From Paraescarpia echinospica (Eukaryota > Annelida > Polychaeta > Sabellida > Siboglinidae): DNA of 64,000 nucleotides. This document shows positions 1 to 12,639 of the stretch, piece by piece; the first letter of the stretch is position 1, and every line of letters starts with the position of its first letter. The stretch spans positions 65,991,389 to 66,055,388 of the forward strand of contig CM034538.1 of assembly GCA_020002185.1 (NCBI GenBank), read 5' to 3'. The translations under genes were made by a program, and so were the position numbers. The notes beneath the pieces were generated by a model. It was not told the origin of the DNA. It did not search any database and saw only the letters and a program-made list of their open reading frames with translations.

Positions 1-369
1 TTTGGTGTAAAACTGGCTTGTTGCGTACTTGTTACCCTAAGCGTGTACATAACAGGAGACCCTGGGATAGTGTGAAGTCCTTCTGCATGGCTAATTGGAT
101 GCAATGGTCCTTTGACACACATTCCTCAAGTGACGACCCCTTTCACACATGGCATTGGAGACAGACCCCTCAGCCAGGCTCCCAGACATTCAGTGATGAT
201 GACTTTGAACAATGTCCATCAGCTTTTAGGAGGCGGGTTAACGCTTTTGTGAAACATGGAATACAATTGGTGGTTCACATTTTAAAGATGCAATTTTGAG
301 GAGGCGTTCACATTTTGGAGAAAGGGGGTTCACAAAAAGGGGGGTTAACGTGAACCCCATGAACCCCCA

Positions 370-680
370 GGCTACGGGCCTGATACCCTTGATAAGGGCA
401 TCCAATATCAAAAAGTATACCCTTGATCTAGGGACAAATTTAAGAAAGACACAATTTTTAAGTAAGTATTTTATTCATATAAACACATATAGGTGTGTGT
501 ATTCCGATACGCCATAGGCAACCGTGAATGCTGCGATAAAAACCTAGCCTTGTTCTAGGGAGAGTTCCTCGAAATGGTACCCTTGTGTAGGGAACTTCTG
601 TATACTGTTGGCCCTTATTCTAGGGAGAACGTATGAAAAACACACCCTTGATCTAGGAAGTCTCGGTAAAAAAGCGACCC
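370..680. repeat. Degenerate ~32-bp units with a cccttgatctaggg core
   Basis: Variants of the near-palindrome CCCTTGATCTAGGG occur near 381, 420, 549, 583, 612 and 647, several of them 31-34 bp apart. The linkers are diverged. It looks like an old tandem array or the subterminal region of a transposon. Confidence 0.5.
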
Positions 681-939
681 TTGAAGTCGGCACATCCACA
701 GTACTGCTAGTATAGTCAGTGCCTCCTTGGGGCCCCCAGTATATGTGTAAAAAATCTTGGGGTTCTGTTCGATGCTGGACTTACAATGAATCAACAAGTC
801 AGTGCCATTTGTAGATCTTCTGGTCTGCAAGTCCGAAATGTGGGTAAAATCATTATTTTTTACGCCATGAGCTGCCAAACAAATCATCGTTTCATTTATA
901 ACGTCCAGAATGTAATTCGCTGCTGTTCGGAATTAACAA

Positions 940-1435
940 GTGTCAGCTACGTAGACTGCAGAGCATTCAGAACACGACTGCTCGTCTGATCACACGAACA
1001 TGAGCACGTAACACCAGTCCTGAAATATCTCCATTGGCTTCCCATCCAAGAAAGAATTACAATTAAAATTCTCCTGGTACCTCCAAGGCACTCTACGGAC
1101 TTGCACCGCAGTATATTTCCGAGCAAGAAGTGAATATCAGCCCACACGCTCCCTCTGATCAAATTCTTCTGGTCTGCTGACAGTACCAACTACGCGCCTG
1201 AAGTCTTTCGGAGACCGTGCGTTCTCCAAAGCGGCCCCTGTACTTTGGAACAATCTGCCACAGTCAGTCAGACAGTGTGACACTATTGCGCCGTTTAAGA
1301 CGGCGCTGAAGACACCTTTTTAAAATCGCTTTCACTACGTAAATGAGTGACATATAATAGTGCACTTTTTGGTAAAGCGCTTTGAACAGAACTAATGACT
1401 GGATACAGCGCTATATAAGACTTTATTATTACTTA
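940..1435 (+). mobile_element. L2/CR1-like LINE 3' end, decayed
   Basis: With frameshifts it reads LQSIQNTTARLITRT, HVTPVLKYLHWLPIQERI, and then RLKSFGDRAFSKAAPVLWNN and LPQSVRQ. This is the classic C-terminus of reverse transcriptases of the L2/CR1/Rex type. It is followed by an aaagcgctttgaac...gcgctatataag tail and an ATT-rich microsatellite. 5'-truncated and dead. Confidence 0.9.
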
Positions 1436-1859
1436 TTATTATTATCAAATGTGAATGTTTTATAAAAAAAATAGAAATCAAAAATGGTTTTAAGACATGC
1501 ACTGTTTTAAACGATGATAATTTTTTTAATTATATAAATCCTACATATAAATCTTATCTCGTATGACACAGCAGCGTGTGTAACCAATTAGATGAGATTG
1601 CTTGGGGTTCTTGTCTCGCATTTACAATTAATTACAGCATTGGGAGTAGGCCTACACTTAGTTAACCTTAGCCTAAATGTCGTTGTTGGATCACTACTGG
1701 TTAGCACTAAACAATATCGTTGTCTTATGTTATGTACATTGTTAACCTATCACCTGTCAATGAACCAATTTATTTGAAAGTTCACTTCTTATAAAGTCGG
1801 TTTTCCCACTCACTGCCTGTCCTCTCAGGGAGCGACAGAATAACCAGAGTCAACGACAT

Positions 1860-2115
1860 CCTTGTGTCGTATACGAGCAGTAGGATAGTAGACAGGACTC
1901 AGGGTTCTAATCTTCTTGTGTGGTATAAGGCGCAGTAGGGTAGTAGCTAGAACACCGGGTTATAATCCTCTTGTGCGGAATAGGGCGCAGTAGAGTAGTA
2001 GATAGAACACCCAATCCCCTTGCTGTCGTTGTCGCTCCACTGTAGTTTAGTTCATTCGCTGTATAACTGAGTAGCTACAAACAGTGGCGGTTTACGCAAT
2101 AACTGCAGCAGGCCT
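1860..2115 (+). mobile_element. SINE with tandemly triplicated tRNA-like head
   Basis: Three ~57-bp units, starting near 1866, 1924 and 1981, each carry an A-box-like gtagtagctagaac stretch; the first two also have a B-box-like gggttctaatc or gggttataatcc. They are followed (2045-2110) by the body sequence shared with the other SINEs here (agttcattcgctgtataactgag). Confidence 0.6.
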
Positions 2116-2689
2116 AACTGCTTCCAGGATATGTCGACATGGTGTACAAATAAACAGGTGTGTCACATGGTGAAGTGTTGTGCTTTGAGCAATCGTAACT
2201 GCTGGATAATGCGCTATACTTCAGGACTTACCTATACTTCTTCTCATCCCAGTGTGCTCACTGTGTCTGTTAGATGAGCGTCTACGCGTGCAATGCGCAG
2301 AACCGTTGTCGATCCCAAGAATTATCAACTGAAGATGTTATCGACAGCGTTCTGTTACGAATGGTGATATAATGGGCTTGTGCGTTCTGCTTTGTGGTGT
2401 AATTAATTGTCATGTACTTAAATTCATGCGTACGTGGTCCAATGTCTATACGCGGGTCATCACGTGCATGTCATTTAGCACAATAAACTTGCAAGAAAAA
2501 GTGTGTAATACTGCAACCTTTATGTGCAGAACAACACAGCTGTGTATACGTGCGTGCAGATGTGTGCGAGGCAGCGACTCGGATATTATAATGTAAACTG
2601 GGGCGAATGTGTGGATGAAATAATAAGTAGTGGGGAGATAGACTTATATGGCTGTGTCAACGGAAAATAAGGCACTTATAGTTCGTGCG

Positions 2690-3015
2690 CTACACCAACA
2701 CAGCAGAGTTATTGTTGTGGAAGAAGGTTTAAAGGGGAAGGTGGCAAGGAGTCGATTACAGTGGCAAGGGCTCGTGGAACAAGAGGAAGGGGAGCGGCTA
2801 CCAAAAGGAGCGGATGTGGTCTGTTTGGAGGGTAGAAGGAGAAGAGGGAAACTGCGACTGGGGTAGGAGGACAGTGTGAGGAGAGAGTTGGTGAGTGGAG
2901 TGGAGACAAGAGAAGGAGGTAGGGAAAGGAACAAGGGTGGCGAAGACATAAAAATGGATCAGCGACGGGAGAAGGAAACAGAAATTGAGGACAAGTAGTG
3001 AGACGAGCCTCGTCC
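2690..3015 (+). mobile_element. LINE C-terminal fragment (RTE-type end)
   Basis: Reads SRLQWQGLVEQEEGERLPKG, then CLEGRRRRGKLRLG with later stops. This matches the R--RW-GHV...EGRRRRGRPRLRWEDCV tail found at the end of many LINE ORFs. Same family as 23855-24050. Purine-rich and decayed. Confidence 0.65.
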
Positions 3016-6000
3016 CAGAGAGGAGAGCAACATTCCATTCAAAAGGAGTTCGATGCTTGATAGTGGGGCGGCATAGCAAACAAATTGTCCATTTTATATG
3101 ACAGTTTATATTTTCTATAAACTTAAAAGGACATAACGATTTTGTTTAACTTGTTGCCTACGAACTGTACACAACCGTTTGCAGCACATACGAAAACTTA
3201 AAAAAAGTGACGAAATGTGATATAGTTACCAACATACCATTATAAAGGAGCTGTAGTATAGTTCCTTTCGCAGTATTGCATGGTTGCCAAAAATTGTACA
3301 AACTAAAAATACAAATATAGTTATCACGGAAGCAAGCCCACTGGAGACGGAACAGCACTTGCTCCGATGTCCAATTGATCATGGGAGATCGATTTCATAA
3401 AACTTGATTCGCCTACAAGGACTGATTCAGCCGCATGCTGGTGGCCTGCATGTTTAAATAACACCGACTTCGTGGATTTCCCCAAAGAACCAAACACAAA
3501 AGCAGCAACTATGAAAATAAGTAACTATGGGCAATTGTAGACTTTAGTAATCGGGTAATCACAACGATGGTGGAACAATAACACCCGGCCAATATCGCCT
3601 AGGAAATTAGCCCCAAATACCATTAGCCAGGAGTCAGGACAATACTGCCATTAGTCCACCAAGTCCGACCATCCTACTCTGAACAGAACTTTGCTGTATA
3701 GTTAGGCTAATCTTTATTCGTTCCATATTGTCAAAAATGTTTTCCGCCGTCCAGTCTGTCAAAGGGATAGAGGACGACTAAGACAGTCGGTGGCATATTA
3801 ATAGGCCTAAAATTAATAAAGACTTAAATTGTACAGTATTAGTATTCAACAGTGGTCGTAAACAGCTTGACCAGAAAAGCACTTCTCCGATGAATGTTAC
3901 ATTGGTGACCTCGTTCGTTCGTACGTTTGTTCGTTCACTATTCCGCCTCATTCAATATTCGCTTACTACAAGACTGGGAATATACATTTATACGACATTC
4001 ACCGGAGCAGAACTACGTTAACATTTGCGATTCACCCGCTCTAATCACTTATTGCAGTAGAACACTACCAACATGCGAGCACATTCTTGCAAAAATATAA
4101 ATAAATAAAACCATTTATATATTTGTTTATCTGTCTGACTGACAGACATTTCATTACGAGTACTCTTGCCGAGTACAGCCACGGGTATCCGGAAATATAA
4201 CAACATAGCAATGTTCCTTGGTTGGGGTGAGTTGCGACATCCAGGGGCTTTCTAGGAGGTAGCGAGATCTCTGTATTGAGTCAACAGAATTTGTTTTGCT
4301 CTGGATTCCAGGAGGTCTACAGGCTGTGCTATGAAGTCCGACTATCGACGTCAAGTTACTTCTTCAATGCTCAGAGATAATGTCACAGAAAGCGGCTTTA
4401 ACCCCAACAGACTTCGCTCCAGTTGTCCAACGGTTGGGGAAGGTTATGGTTATAGGGGCCTACAGAAACTCAAGCCTCACAAACGGTCGACTTTAGGTTT
4501 GTTTCGAGCTCCGAGTCGTGATAGCTCGACCAGTTCTTATGGTAGCAAACGGCCGTGGAGTTACGTACGAACACCGGGAACACGGCATGGCTGTTGAAAT
4601 GGGCGTATTGTGGAGATTGTTTTGTCAGATTCAACAATTTGAATACGGAGTTGCATGGACAACAGTTGATCATCATCGACTTTTTTCGTGACATGCTTTT
4701 AAGGAGAAACTTGACCTCTGGGTCATGACAGGGGAGAGTCCCATTTTGCCGCCTTCCGCACACACGGGCACCAGTTGAAGATGAGTCCGGATGGAGAGCT
4801 AGATAAAAAGATATATGCGCACTTGTGCAAACCCAACATGAAACTGGAGTGGCAGTTCCCATTGGTGACGTCATGCAGGAAGGAGATATGTAATAAAATG
4901 CTGAACAATCCCACTGTGAATCTAATCGGGTTCTGGCTGAAGCCGGAGGCAAATGTCGGCACATTCGTACGCAAAAGTCCTAATGGTGTTTCCATGGCAC
5001 TATTTATTTATCTATGAAGTGACAGAGCTAAGTAAGAATATGTTTGATCTGTTGTCGAGAACGAGCTTAGCTGCTCATTGAGAAGTCCTATATCCCGAAA
5101 AGAAAGGATAATCATTCCACGCATTTCAAACTGCTTTAGCCATTATAGTAATGATTAGTGTAAAAAATAATACAAACGACCCTGATTCCTACGTTTGTCT
5201 ACCCCCGTAGAGGTGACAGAGGGAGAGACGTAGCACTACTGTCATCATGGCGTTTTCTGACGGAACCAGCTAAGCTGGCACTCACCAATGTGGCATCGAC
5301 TGTACCGAGTCTAACTAAATCTGCAAATTTGCTACTTAGTTCTTATATAGGCACTCCGTCGTATTTTGTAATTCGTTGACGTTTTACTACAAGCACATGT
5401 GACCCTAGACCACCAAATGATCGAGTCTCATTGCACTAACAACCGTGTCGAGCACATACCGAAAATAAAGCAAATTAGTCGTCTTGATTTTAGAATTTTA
5501 ATTGTTGCCAAGAACTTATTATAAATTATAATGATATTGTAAATGTGTTTTATCTGAGAACTGTTTATGATTCATTTATCATATGACTCCGTTCTAATAA
5601 CTGTTTTTCCTGTAAATACGGTGTCAAAACTATCCCTTTGCACACGTATACGCTGGTACAATGTTCTCCTCTTTATAATGGTATCCGTAAACCGAAAGAC
5701 GGACGGTGCAACCACGAATGAGACTCGTTTCGTGGCGTATGATCGCATGCACAAGTGTTATGCTTACACAAGTAGAATACAAGTATGGCAAGATACATTA
5801 TTGTCCTTTACTAACACCGAGGAATACTCACGGTTGGAAACTTCGGTGGTCACTTCTCGGACGGCGGTCATCACATCACCAGTTGTTCTGCCGTTACGTC
5901 CAACGTTACGACAACATTTAATGTAGTTATCTGCCCCACATTCTAGCGTTGAGAGCCAGGGCCAGCATTCTCGAAATATTTGAAGTGCTACTTGACTTCA

Positions 6001-6690
6001 ATGCAATCAGACAGCAGCTAATGAACACATTGGACTTCCGAACTTCATGACTTGCTAAGAATATAAGGCCAGGTGTATATATTTGTAAGTAGCAAGAAAT
6101 AATTGTGGATGTTTTATTATAGTATTCTCTCTCATCTACCTACCTCTTCAAAGTAGTAGATCATATTTGTCGAAAATGTTCAAAAAGGCCTATCCCTGAA
6201 TTAAAATAGCTTTTTACCAATAGACTCTTCCAACTTGCCAACACACGAAGCACTTCTTCCAAAGACTGTCTGGTAAATAAATTATATATTAAGTGCCACA
6301 ATAATAGATACAAAAATGAAGACGTTTGTTGGTGCTGGATTAAATAATCTGACGACGAATCCAAGTCAATGTGTTAATGTGGCAGTCGACATCGTATAAG
6401 TTACCGCTAGGGACACTGTTTGTCGTCACTCTGTTGCTTGTATTGATGAAGTGCATGTTTGTGAGTGGGCAGAAATACAGACATAAGTTTGTAATCCTCT
6501 TCATGCCCTCTGGTGCATAACGCAGAATCCAGACCACTCGACTTCCAGCCGAGGTGATTTCCTCTTAGTTCATTCACATGTCTAAAGACTTATTGAAATC
6601 CGGTATGTGTAAAGGCAGGCATGACGCATTGACTTGGATAGTTTTCTTGACACAGGACACCTTGCTGTGAAACAACTAGCAGTGGCAGAG
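3016..6690. other. No supportable gene
   Basis: Unique-looking intergenic sequence. It has short ORFs on both strands (longest at 4470-4964 minus), but none shows a family motif, splice sites or a coherent frame. Confidence 0.6.
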
Positions 6691-6694
6691 AATG

Positions 6695-7005
6695 TAGTCA
6701 ACAGAACTACTTTGTAGCATTACAATTGAGAGGATCAGGGTTCGAATCAATTTGCTACGTTTCATAAACTTGGGCAGTTTTGGTCATATCACAGTGTCTC
6801 AGTTCATTCGGCTGTATAAGTGTATACCTGGCTACAGGCAATGGTTGATATATGTGAATGAATGGATAAACTTCACACAACAATTGCAATGTGGCTGAAC
6901 ATTAATAAGAGAAGCTGAGTTGGTGTTAATAGGTCTGTCAGGGGATGCAGTGCAATACACTAAGCACTGTCCTAAGGACTGGATACTGCAATAAATAAGA
7001 ACATA
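6695..7005 (+). mobile_element. Diverged tRNA-SINE copy
   Basis: Contains the B-box-like gggttcgaatc at ~6738, then the body (agttcattcggctgtataag, acctggctacaggcaatgg) and an end in ggactggatactgcaataaataagaac. Same order as the intact copy at 59475-59792, in opposite orientation. Confidence 0.7.
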
Positions 7006-10000
7006 CCTATTTAATGTCAAATCAAAGCTTAAAGACAGTCCCTGCCATACAGTTCACACCACAACAAGCACATGGTCATTATAACTTTTCCCACAAGCTG
7101 ACACTGACACCACTCCCAGTCATACACATAAATCACAAAAAAGCAATTTGTAAAAGATTTTTTAATACTACAAATGACATAAACGTCACAGTTGGTTAAT
7201 ATTCAATTTGTACATTACATCATAAAAAGCAGCTTAAACTGTAACGACTATACAAAAATACTAATTCTGCATTGGTCAATTATTGTCAGTAATAATATTA
7301 ATAATACAAGGTACATGGTAGTTTGCACATATTATAAATAATAAATTACTCTATGCAACAATTCACTGACATTATCACAGTACATGTCTATATACAGTAC
7401 ATGTCTATATACAGTACTTATATTATAGATTCAAGAGCACTAGGTAGAGCGGATGTTTGGGTGACGTTTGATCAAGTGTTTCATATGTCACTTCTCTGAA
7501 TGATAGTTGGATGGCAAGGTATCATTCTACGTAGAGCAGCACCATTTCAACAGAATGTACAACAATTTTCATTGGTTCACTGAATGACCCCACTGTAATG
7601 AAATGCAGTGTATATTTTAATAATATACACTGTACTTATTTAGTTCGGCCATCCTGAATAAAGATATTGCATTATTATTATTATCGTGGATCTTTGCAAC
7701 ACTGAATTCATTAGCATAATGTACCACCTGGGTTGGTTTTAAGTAATATCCATACAAACTGCGTTCCGATACTGATTTTTTCAAGACTACATTTTTGAAA
7801 TTATATTATTTGCAACATTTATAAAACATTTAGAGATTTATTTGTTGTAATAAAAGCTAATAAATCGTCACATTTTCAGGTGAAAATTCATTCTGTATAC
7901 AATTTCCTATGGTAAATATACTGCAACAATAAAGATTAAAACATGACGTATAACAATGTATGTTAAGATATAGCATTCTTTGTATTTGGGCGTTTTGAAT
8001 ATTCAAACTCATCAAATAGTTGCATTATCAGTTAACTGACAAAAATTATTGTACATTCCATTTAAGATAATTACAAACACCGTCAAATTGTAGTGTTGTA
8101 ACATACCACAAAATAGTAATTATTAACAATTTAATAATTCAACTGTCTGGTTAGCAAATTAACTTGTCTTTTGTATATCATGAGGTTAAATTTGTCATGC
8201 GGTTATTAAGAACCAATCAGAAATTAATATCATTATACTGTCGTGACATGCCAAACCACGCTGTTTGCATAATGATTATATTATGCCAGAAGGCTGCAGT
8301 GATGTTTTCCAGGACACTGCATGTGATCAGATGACATATGCAGTAATCAACATCACACACTCAGCTGCATTACTAGGAAAGGTAAATTAATTGTAGCAAT
8401 GGAGGTGGTCTAAATGTTAGCCAACAATGTGGGAGTCATCCTTCTGTAATTCTACATGGGCCACACATTTGTCTGTATGCGCTAGAGAAGAATGTGCCAC
8501 CTAGTAAGCCATAATTAATTAACAATTAGTTTGTTGTTGTGATTCCATATATATAGAATCCACGCTTCTGTATCTGTTCTAATCAGTTGCCTTGCATCGA
8601 GTCACAGCTCAAATCTGAAGGACTACAAAACAAGGTGACTCACTAATTTAACCAATGCATCCCACAGGGTTTCCAAATAAATGTTGAACAAACAATACTG
8701 AATTCTTGGATGACCATTGGATGACCGTTTACCTAACTTGTAGAGAATTCATGTAAGTGAGGAGAGACCGACAAAAGGAACGTAGAGTACTGAAGAGGTA
8801 GACTTAAGTTGGGGAAACGGAGTCAAGAGATTTTGAAAGGTTAGTGTGGGAAACAATTGCAGATGTTATGATTGGTTGAGAAGTATCGTCAAAAGGGCTG
8901 AATGAACCGTGTGATACTGTGTGCTGCCAAACCATAAACACCTACAAAAGGAGTATCGGTGGAGTACATGCGGAAAATTTTGATAATAATCTCTAGTTTT
9001 ATTTCCTTCAAATAACCATTGTGTGTGCTCAGAAATAACACCACTAACAACGTCTGTTTGTCACCTGACAGCTTTCACTAGCAAGATAAATAACACCAAC
9101 TTGTCCCATCGAGTGGCAGCAATGTGCATGCTCAGGGCATATCAAGTGCTGCCACCTACCAGGGTTAGCAATACGTGCCAAAACTGCAACATGTCCAAGG
9201 CATAAACAAATCACCTTTGTAACGCAGCAGAGAGCCATTACGCATGGCAAGACACATATGCAGAACGACACAAAACACTCTTTTCATGGAAGCTGCAAGA
9301 AACACCACAAGAAATCGCCACTCTGTCAAAACAAGTAAGACATCAGCATGCTGTGTATACAAAGTCAACATAGGATCATTTTCACATTAGATTGAAAAGG
9401 ATTGGTCCTTTTCAAAAAGGCTATCCCAGAAATAAATATATATCGTGTGGGGCACTTTTTCAGGATCCCATGACCCACAATTAGTTTTTTATACTAATAT
9501 TTAACATATGAACACGCACGCTCATTGCAAATATATTCTCTTAAAAGAGCCACCTCTATATATAATATATGTGTTCATGTATTATACTCATATATGGAAT
9601 ACCCCTAGCATAAAGGTTTTCCACAGGGGCTGCCCTGAACCTGCTGTTCTATACACAGGACATTTTTCGTGGTGTTAACATGAAACAAAACCCCACACTC
9701 CATGTAGAAACTACAGAGTGCATGCAATCTTGCTACATGCTCAAAGTGGATCATTTCTCTTGCTGGCCACTGTTTCTTACTACGCATGCAACCAAGAACA
9801 TAGGGGCCGATCCAGCGATGATCCACGTGCTCACCGTATCGTTGAGGATCCATGGTGTGAGAGGGACCTGCAATAAGAAGTGTCCACTATTTTTTACTAT
9901 CAAGACAGTGTGTCACTACACTATGTGTTTACGTGTCGCAGCCATGGCGATGACAAGAACAAATCACAGCAAAGCACAGTAAAGAAGTATGGACAATCAA

Positions 10001-10138
10001 TGGCTGCACTGTATGGCATAGAAGACACACAAACCAATATGGACAAAATGTAATATTACCTCCAACCCCTCACTTATATAAATGGAACTTTCAATCATAT
10101 TGACCTGATGATCAGTACACCCATGGATTTCCTTTTCT
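7006..10138. other. AT-rich flank, no gene seen
   Basis: Strongly AT-rich with no credible ORF. A small perfect palindrome (cagtgtatatt / aatatacactg) sits at 7606-7632 and a short duplicated cagtacatgtctatata at 7379-7415. Confidence 0.6.
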
Positions 10139-10164
10139 AGCCAGCCAGCCAGCCAGCCAGCCAG

Positions 10165-10196
<32 letters not shown>

Positions 10197-10225
10197 AGCC
10201 AGCCAGCCAGCCAGCCAGCAGCCAG

Positions 10226-10257
<32 letters not shown>

Positions 10258-10272
10258 AGCCAGCCAGCCAGC
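10139..10272. repeat. (CCAG)n / CAG microsatellite
   Basis: About 134 bp of CCAGCCAG interrupted by extra CAG triplets. The minus strand reads as an uninterrupted but meaningless Ala/Gly/Trp/Leu run. Confidence 0.95.
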
Positions 10273-10690
10273 CTGTTCACATGTGAAACATCAATACAAA
10301 ACACCAACGGATGTTCACAAAACAAAGTTTGTCAAAGAGAACATGAGTAGCAAACACTGAAGAAGAGATAGAACTCAAACAGCAGCTAAATAAAACACAA
10401 AACCAAGCAATAAGCAGTAGAGTGTGATTTTTGTTCACTTGCAAAATACACCAACATAAGAAAAAACACAAACTCTACAAACAGAGAGAGAAGTTGTGAG
10501 GCTGCAAAGATTGTGGTAGTTCATGTCTGGGTCAAGGGCCAAGTAAGGACACAAGATCAGAGAATCTTGACAGATGGAGATGGAATCACTAGCACGAAGG
10601 TAAAAGTTGTTGGTAAACTGAAAGTAGATTACTGGTTGCTTTATGTTGGGTCATATACCAACACACTGTTACAAAGGTTGTGGAATGTAC

Positions 10691-11090
10691 TGTAACAACT
10701 GCTAACTTGTAGTGACGTGATGTAACAACTGCTAACTTGTAGTGACGTGATGTAACAACTGCTAACTTGTAGTGATGTGATGTAACAACTGCTAACTTGT
10801 AGTGATGTGATGTAACAACTGCTAACTTGTAGTGACGTGATGTAACAACTGCTAACTTGTAGTGACGTGATGTAACAACTGCTAACTTGTAGTGACGTGA
10901 TGTAACAACTGCTAACTTGTAGTGATGTGATGTAACAACTGCTAACTTGTAGTGATGTGATGTAACAACTGCTAACTTGTAGTGACGTGATGTAACAACT
11001 GCTAACTTGTAGTGATGTGATGTAACAACTGCTAACTTGTAGTGATGTGATGTAACAACTGCTAACTTGTAGTGATGTGATGTAACAACA
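10691..11090. repeat. 30-bp minisatellite, about 13 units, 3' of the CCDC88 stop
   Basis: Unit tgtaacaactgctaacttgt plus agtgacgtga. Units differ almost only at one CpG (gacgtga or gatgtga). It starts about 175 bp beyond the stop codon on the gene's 3' side, so it may lie in the 3'UTR. Confidence 0.95.
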
Positions 11091-11265
11091 ATGTTGACTT
11101 GAAGTTGCAGAAACACATTTTACAACTGCCAATTTGTGGTGATATATTATAACACTGGTTGATTTTGTAGGAATTTCTAGTAGCATCTGGTAACAAGTAA
11201 CAGTATGTCGCAACAAACAGCGGAGTTGTATTAGTACAAGAAACAAAGCACTACGACAGATATCA

Positions 11266-12639
11266 CTACACACACCCATATTCATACCAAATAGAGTTTT
11301 TCGGTTGATCAAGTGTGCCCCCTTGTGGACGGGGTGGGGTGTTTCCCGGGGCGTCGCCCCGCTGCATGGGACGGGGAGTCGTGGATCCCGCACGCAAGTC
11401 ATTCGCTGGCGGACACGACAAGCGTCGATTCGATACCGAAATGCCATCTGGTGGCTGCGGGAGAGTTCTGCGTTGTATGAGATCTGTCGATGGAACGATC
11501 GGAGTATATGGCCGCTGATGGGACGGTGCAGTGTCCGTGTAGGCCGGACTGCTTCCCGGTCCTGCTGATAGTGGGCGTGTGCGTCGGGGTGGGGGTACCG
11601 GCCCTTCCAATGTCTGTTGGTGGACTGTCTGCTGGTAGCTCTGCACGAGGTTCCGCACATTTCCGGGGTGGTAGCTACCACGGCTGTCGTTGCTATCCAG
11701 TGACTCCGTGTTTGACAGACGCGGCGTCGTCGGTCGTCGGGGTGATGTCGCATACATTGACACATCGGGGCTGCCCTGATCAACGGGAATCTTGCTGTAA
11801 ATAGCTTCGTATCGCATTGAACTAACATTAACACTGCCAGTCCGTTTCGGTAGAGTGTTACTGCTGTTACTGCCACTAGGGTTGGTACACGACGTCTGCC
11901 GTTTGACACCACTGTAAGTGTCAGTGTTTCGTGTGGATGCAGTACCGCTGTTAAACTGCTGTTGTTGTGGTCTAACCGGCAGCGGCTGTCGCTTCATACT
12001 GTTAGATCTACGAAAGCTGCCTTGACTCGGCAACATCTGGCTGTTCTGTTGACATGCCACACCCCCTCTGCCATTGCTGTACTCGGATGACGAGTGGTGA
12101 CTAGCAGGGTTCATATCAAGGTACGTCGGCGCACTGTTCATGGAACTGTTACGAAAACTGTCACTGGACGCCGGATGGCTGCCATATCGTCCCTGGGAGT
12201 TCTCTGTCACATGTGACTGTGGTGTGATGCTTCGAAGGCCTGGCTGCATGCGTGCGTTGGCTGATACGTCGACCACCGTATACTGCGGGTATCTATTCGG
12301 GGTCGATGTCTTTACCTCTTCCGATCCTGTTGTTCTTGGCTGCCATTGGGCATACTCGCTACCACCAGGGGGCCCCGGGGTCTGTTTGTTGCCCATTGGC
12401 GATGAAATCTGCGACAATCTCGAGATGTTCAGTTCTGACCGCGAGTTTGGCACATGTGTCGCCCCCTTGTGGTCACTGTCGGATGTGTCGGACCCAGTTG
12501 CTGGTGGGTGCTTGGTGTCCTCGGGCTGAGGTACGGCCGGTCGTGGACCCAGCTCAGGGCTGAGCACGTCTGTGGTGCACTTGTTGGTCAGTGACTCTAT
12601 TTCTCCACGCAAGTCTCCAGTCGATTGCAGCCATTTTCT
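11266..12639 (-). CDS. CCDC88: CCDC88 terminal exon 24 (disordered tail, PDZ-binding C-terminus)
   Basis: 1,374 nt, 457 codons plus TAG. It starts RKWLQSTGDLRGEIESLTNK after acceptor ttgtag and ends NSIWYEYGCV. The last seven residues equal the C-terminus of vertebrate Daple, whose GCV binds the Dishevelled PDZ domain. Between these lies a Ser/Pro/Arg/Gln-rich tail with proline runs (VPPPRRTRP, RTLPQPP) that could bind SH3 domains, and tyrosines in MRYEAIYSKIP and SMYATSP; these functions are inferred. No AATAAA close to the stop was found, so the 3'UTR end is undefined. Confidence 0.95.
   Translation of the reverse strand, partial: RKWLQSTGDLRGEIESLTNKCTTDVLSPELGPRPAVPQPEDTKHPPATGSDTSDSDHKGATHVPNSRSELNISRLSQISSPMGNKQTPGPPGGSEYAQWQPRTTGSEEVKTSTPNRYPQYTVVDVSANARMQPGLRSITPQSHVTENSQGRYGSHPASSDSFRNSSMNSAPTYLDMNPASHHSSSEYSNGRGGVACQQNSQMLPSQGSFRRSNSMKRQPLPVRPQQQQFNSGTASTRNTDTYSGVKRQTSCTNPSGSNSSNTLPKRTGSVNVSSMRYEAIYSKIPVDQGSPDVSMYATSPRRPTTPRLSNTESLDSNDSRGSYHPGNVRNLVQSYQQTVHQQTLEGPVPPPRRTRPLSAGPGSSPAYTDTAPSHQRPYTPIVPSTDLIQRRTLPQPPDGISVSNRRLSCPPANDLRAGSTTPRPMQRGDAPGNTPPRPQGGTLDQPKNSIWYEYGCV

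Noticed and set aside
4470..5017. Overlapping frames of 164 (minus) and 80 (plus) codons
   Set aside because: No recognisable motif, no splice sites, composition like the surroundings. Could be a transposon relic but cannot be supported.
10137..10325. Ala/Gly/Trp/Leu-rich minus-strand frame
   Set aside because: Translation of the CCAG microsatellite.
10641..11912. 423-codon minus-strand open frame
   Set aside because: It is a shadow of the terminal CCDC88 exon plus read-through of the 30-bp array (30 is a multiple of three). The other frame ends in the family's YGCV.
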